A stretch of 7,351 nt of DNA from NCBI GenBank assembly GCA_015767395.1, contig JADWMI010000056.1, positions 1 to 7,351 on the forward strand, read 5' to 3'. The notes under the pieces were generated by a model, which ran no database searches, had not been told where the DNA came from, and was given only the letters and a program-made list of their open reading frames with translations. Positions 6,301 through 7,351 of the stretch are shown here, piece by piece. Position numbers and translations under genes: made by a program. Source of the DNA: Bacteroidota bacterium. GTDB taxonomy: Bacteria; Bacteroidota; Bacteroidia; Flavobacteriales; Flavobacteriaceae. How positions within the stretch are numbered: position 1 is the stretch's first letter; each line of letters begins with the position of its first letter.

Positions 6301-6468
6301 GTTTTACTTATTACTTCCTCTATAAAATAACCAATAGACAAATACGAACATCAATATAAAAACAAATGCGATATTTATGCATGCATTTGAAAACTGGGAT
6401 TATGACTATAAAGACTAAAAGTAGAATTCACTCTTTTATTAAATAAACGACTGTAACCTTTGAGCATA

Positions 6469-6507
6469 AAAAAATGCTGCATAAAATTATTTTATGCAGC
6501 ATTTTTT
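6469..6507 (-). terminator. Rho-independent terminator after sucC
   Basis: An uninterrupted 18-bp stem (6469-6486 with 6490-6507) closes a 3-nt loop. The G/C-containing core is ATGCTGCAT/ATGCAGCAT, flanked by A/T pairs, and the minus-strand transcript ends in a U-run. It begins 16 bp past the sucC stop codon. Its symmetry would also block plus-strand read-through into sucC. The 168 bp between this hairpin and the previous terminator hold no recognisable gene, only the hydrophobic frame described in the findings. Confidence 0.88.
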
Positions 6508-6523
6508 ATTATCTATTTGTTAT

Positions 6524-7351
6524 TTATAATGCTAGCACTTCCTGCACTTTATCAGCGGCTTCTTGAAATTCAGTAGCAGATATGACATCCAAACCACTAT
6601 CGTCAATCAATTGTTTTGCTTCAATGGCATTGGTGCCTTGTAAACGCACAATAATAGGAACATTAATAGCATCTCCCATATTTTTATAAGCATCTATTAC
6701 ACCTTGCGCTACACGATCACAACGTACAATTCCACCAAATATATTTACCAAAATAGCCTTAACATTTGAATCTTTTAAAATAATTCTAAAGGCTGTTTCA
6801 ACACGTTTTGCATCAGCAGTTCCTCCTACATCTAAAAAGTTAGCAGGCTCCCCTCCAGATTGTTTAATTAAGTCCATTGTACTCATTGCCAAACCAGCAC
6901 CATTTACCATACAACCAACATTTCCATCCAAATCAACATAATTCAAACCAGCTGCATTCGCTTCTACTTCAATTTCGTTTTCTTCACGCAAATCTCTTAA
7001 CAAGGCCAAATCTTTATGACGATACAATGCATTGTCATCTATAGTTACTTTAGAATCTACAGCTAGAATTTTATCATCAGAGGTTTTTAAAACCGGATTT
7101 ATCTCAAATAAAGAGGCATCAGATTCTACAAATGCAGTATATAAAGAACTCACAAATTTGATCATTTCTTTTAATGCACCACCAGACAAACCTAAGTTAA
7201 AAGCAATTTTACGGGCTTGAAAACCTTGTATTCCCAATAATGGGTCAATTTCTTCAGTAAAAATTAAGTGCGGTGTGTTTTCTGCAACAGTTTCAATGTC
7301 CATCCCACCTTCAGTAGAATACATAATCATATTTTTACCTGTTGCTCTGTT
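6524..7351 (-). CDS. sucC: Succinyl-CoA synthetase (ADP-forming) beta subunit, C-terminal 275 residues
   Basis: With SucD, SucC interconverts succinyl-CoA, ADP and phosphate with succinate, CoA and ATP in the TCA cycle. The N-terminus lies beyond the right edge. The frame stays open to the edge with NRATGKN before the first visible Met, so that Met is internal; about 120 residues are missing against a usual length near 390-400. Visible parts are the second half of the ATP-grasp domain and the whole C-terminal CoA-ligase domain. The metal-binding Asn in EINPV (residue 85 of the visible part) and the Asp in AVDSK (residue 99) are 14 apart, as are Asn199 and Asp213 of E. coli SucC. Other family motifs are GLNYVDLDGNVGCMVNGAG, FLDVGGTA, VNIFGGIVRCD and VRLQGTN. 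Length and motifs show no damage. It converges on the DUF3276 gene and ends at its own strong terminator. Confidence 0.97.
   Translation of the reverse strand, partial: NRATGKNMIMYSTEGGMDIETVAENTPHLIFTEEIDPLLGIQGFQARKIAFNLGLSGGALKEMIKFVSSLYTAFVESDASLFEINPVLKTSDDKILAVDSKVTIDDNALYRHKDLALLRDLREENEIEVEANAAGLNYVDLDGNVGCMVNGAGLAMSTMDLIKQSGGEPANFLDVGGTADAKRVETAFRIILKDSNVKAILVNIFGGIVRCDRVAQGVIDAYKNMGDAINVPIIVRLQGTNAIEAKQLIDDSGLDVISATEFQEAADKVQEVLAL

Noticed and set aside
6119..6325. A 68-codon plus-strand frame overlapping the end of the DUF3276 gene and its terminator.
   Set aside because: It is in another frame of a well-supported gene and runs through the terminator hairpin; the Phe/Leu-rich end is translated poly-T.
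6301..6468. Checked for a tRNA, small RNA, attachment site or insertion-sequence end in the convergent gap.
   Set aside because: No cloverleaf, terminal inverted repeats or target duplications could be read. Apart from the terminators there is only the hydrophobic frame reported in the findings.
7032..7220. A 62-codon plus-strand frame inside sucC.
   Set aside because: It is antisense to intact sucC coding sequence and has no independent support.

Overview
The window looks like core chromosome from a low-GC member of the Bacteroidetes, most likely a marine-type Flavobacteriaceae. Four things point there: the strong A+T bias; promoter-like TAnnTTTG/TTG elements in place of sigma70-type boxes; the lack of clear Shine-Dalgarno sequences; and the protein set, which includes a NusB with a long N-terminal extension, a DUF1573 lipoprotein, a DUF3276 PUR-type nucleic-acid-binding protein and a YbbR protein beside coaE. 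All assignments come from reading the translated sequence and from general family knowledge. No database search was run.

Layout. Six minus-strand genes lie head to tail between 3875 and 1: nusB, a DUF1573 lipoprotein, yajC, a ybbR-like gene, coaE, and the N-terminal third or so of a probable sensor histidine kinase that runs off the left edge. Gaps between them are short (5-26 bp), except yajC-ybbR (74 bp, holding a strong terminator hairpin) and coaE-kinase (98 bp). A 164-bp divergent region (3876-4039) separates nusB from a plus-strand ABC exporter half-transporter, which is followed by a DUF3276/PUR-like gene. The plus-strand pair ends at a hairpin terminator (6268-6300). The convergent gene from the right is the C-terminal two-thirds of sucC (minus strand), with its own very strong hairpin terminator (6469-6507). 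No gene-free stretch exceeds 300 bp. The longest (6247-6523, 277 bp) holds the two terminators and, between them, one short hydrophobic reading frame with no proper start.

Function. The minus-strand cluster joins transcription and antitermination (NusB), membrane and envelope proteins (YajC, DUF1573, YbbR), the last step of coenzyme A synthesis (CoaE) and a two-component sensor. It reads as a conserved housekeeping neighbourhood, not one pathway. The plus-strand pair is an exporter and a small RNA/DNA-binding protein. SucC belongs to the TCA cycle.

I found no mobile element, CRISPR array, tRNA or rRNA, defence system or unknown multi-gene system. The points worth a second look are regulatory or protein-level details: a terminator inside the minus-strand cluster that leaves almost no room for a promoter for ybbR-coaE-kinase; a small palindrome that may supply the -33 elements of two divergent promoters; an Asp in place of the usual catalytic Glu in the ABC ATPase; and a hydrophobic frame next to a possibly bidirectional terminator.
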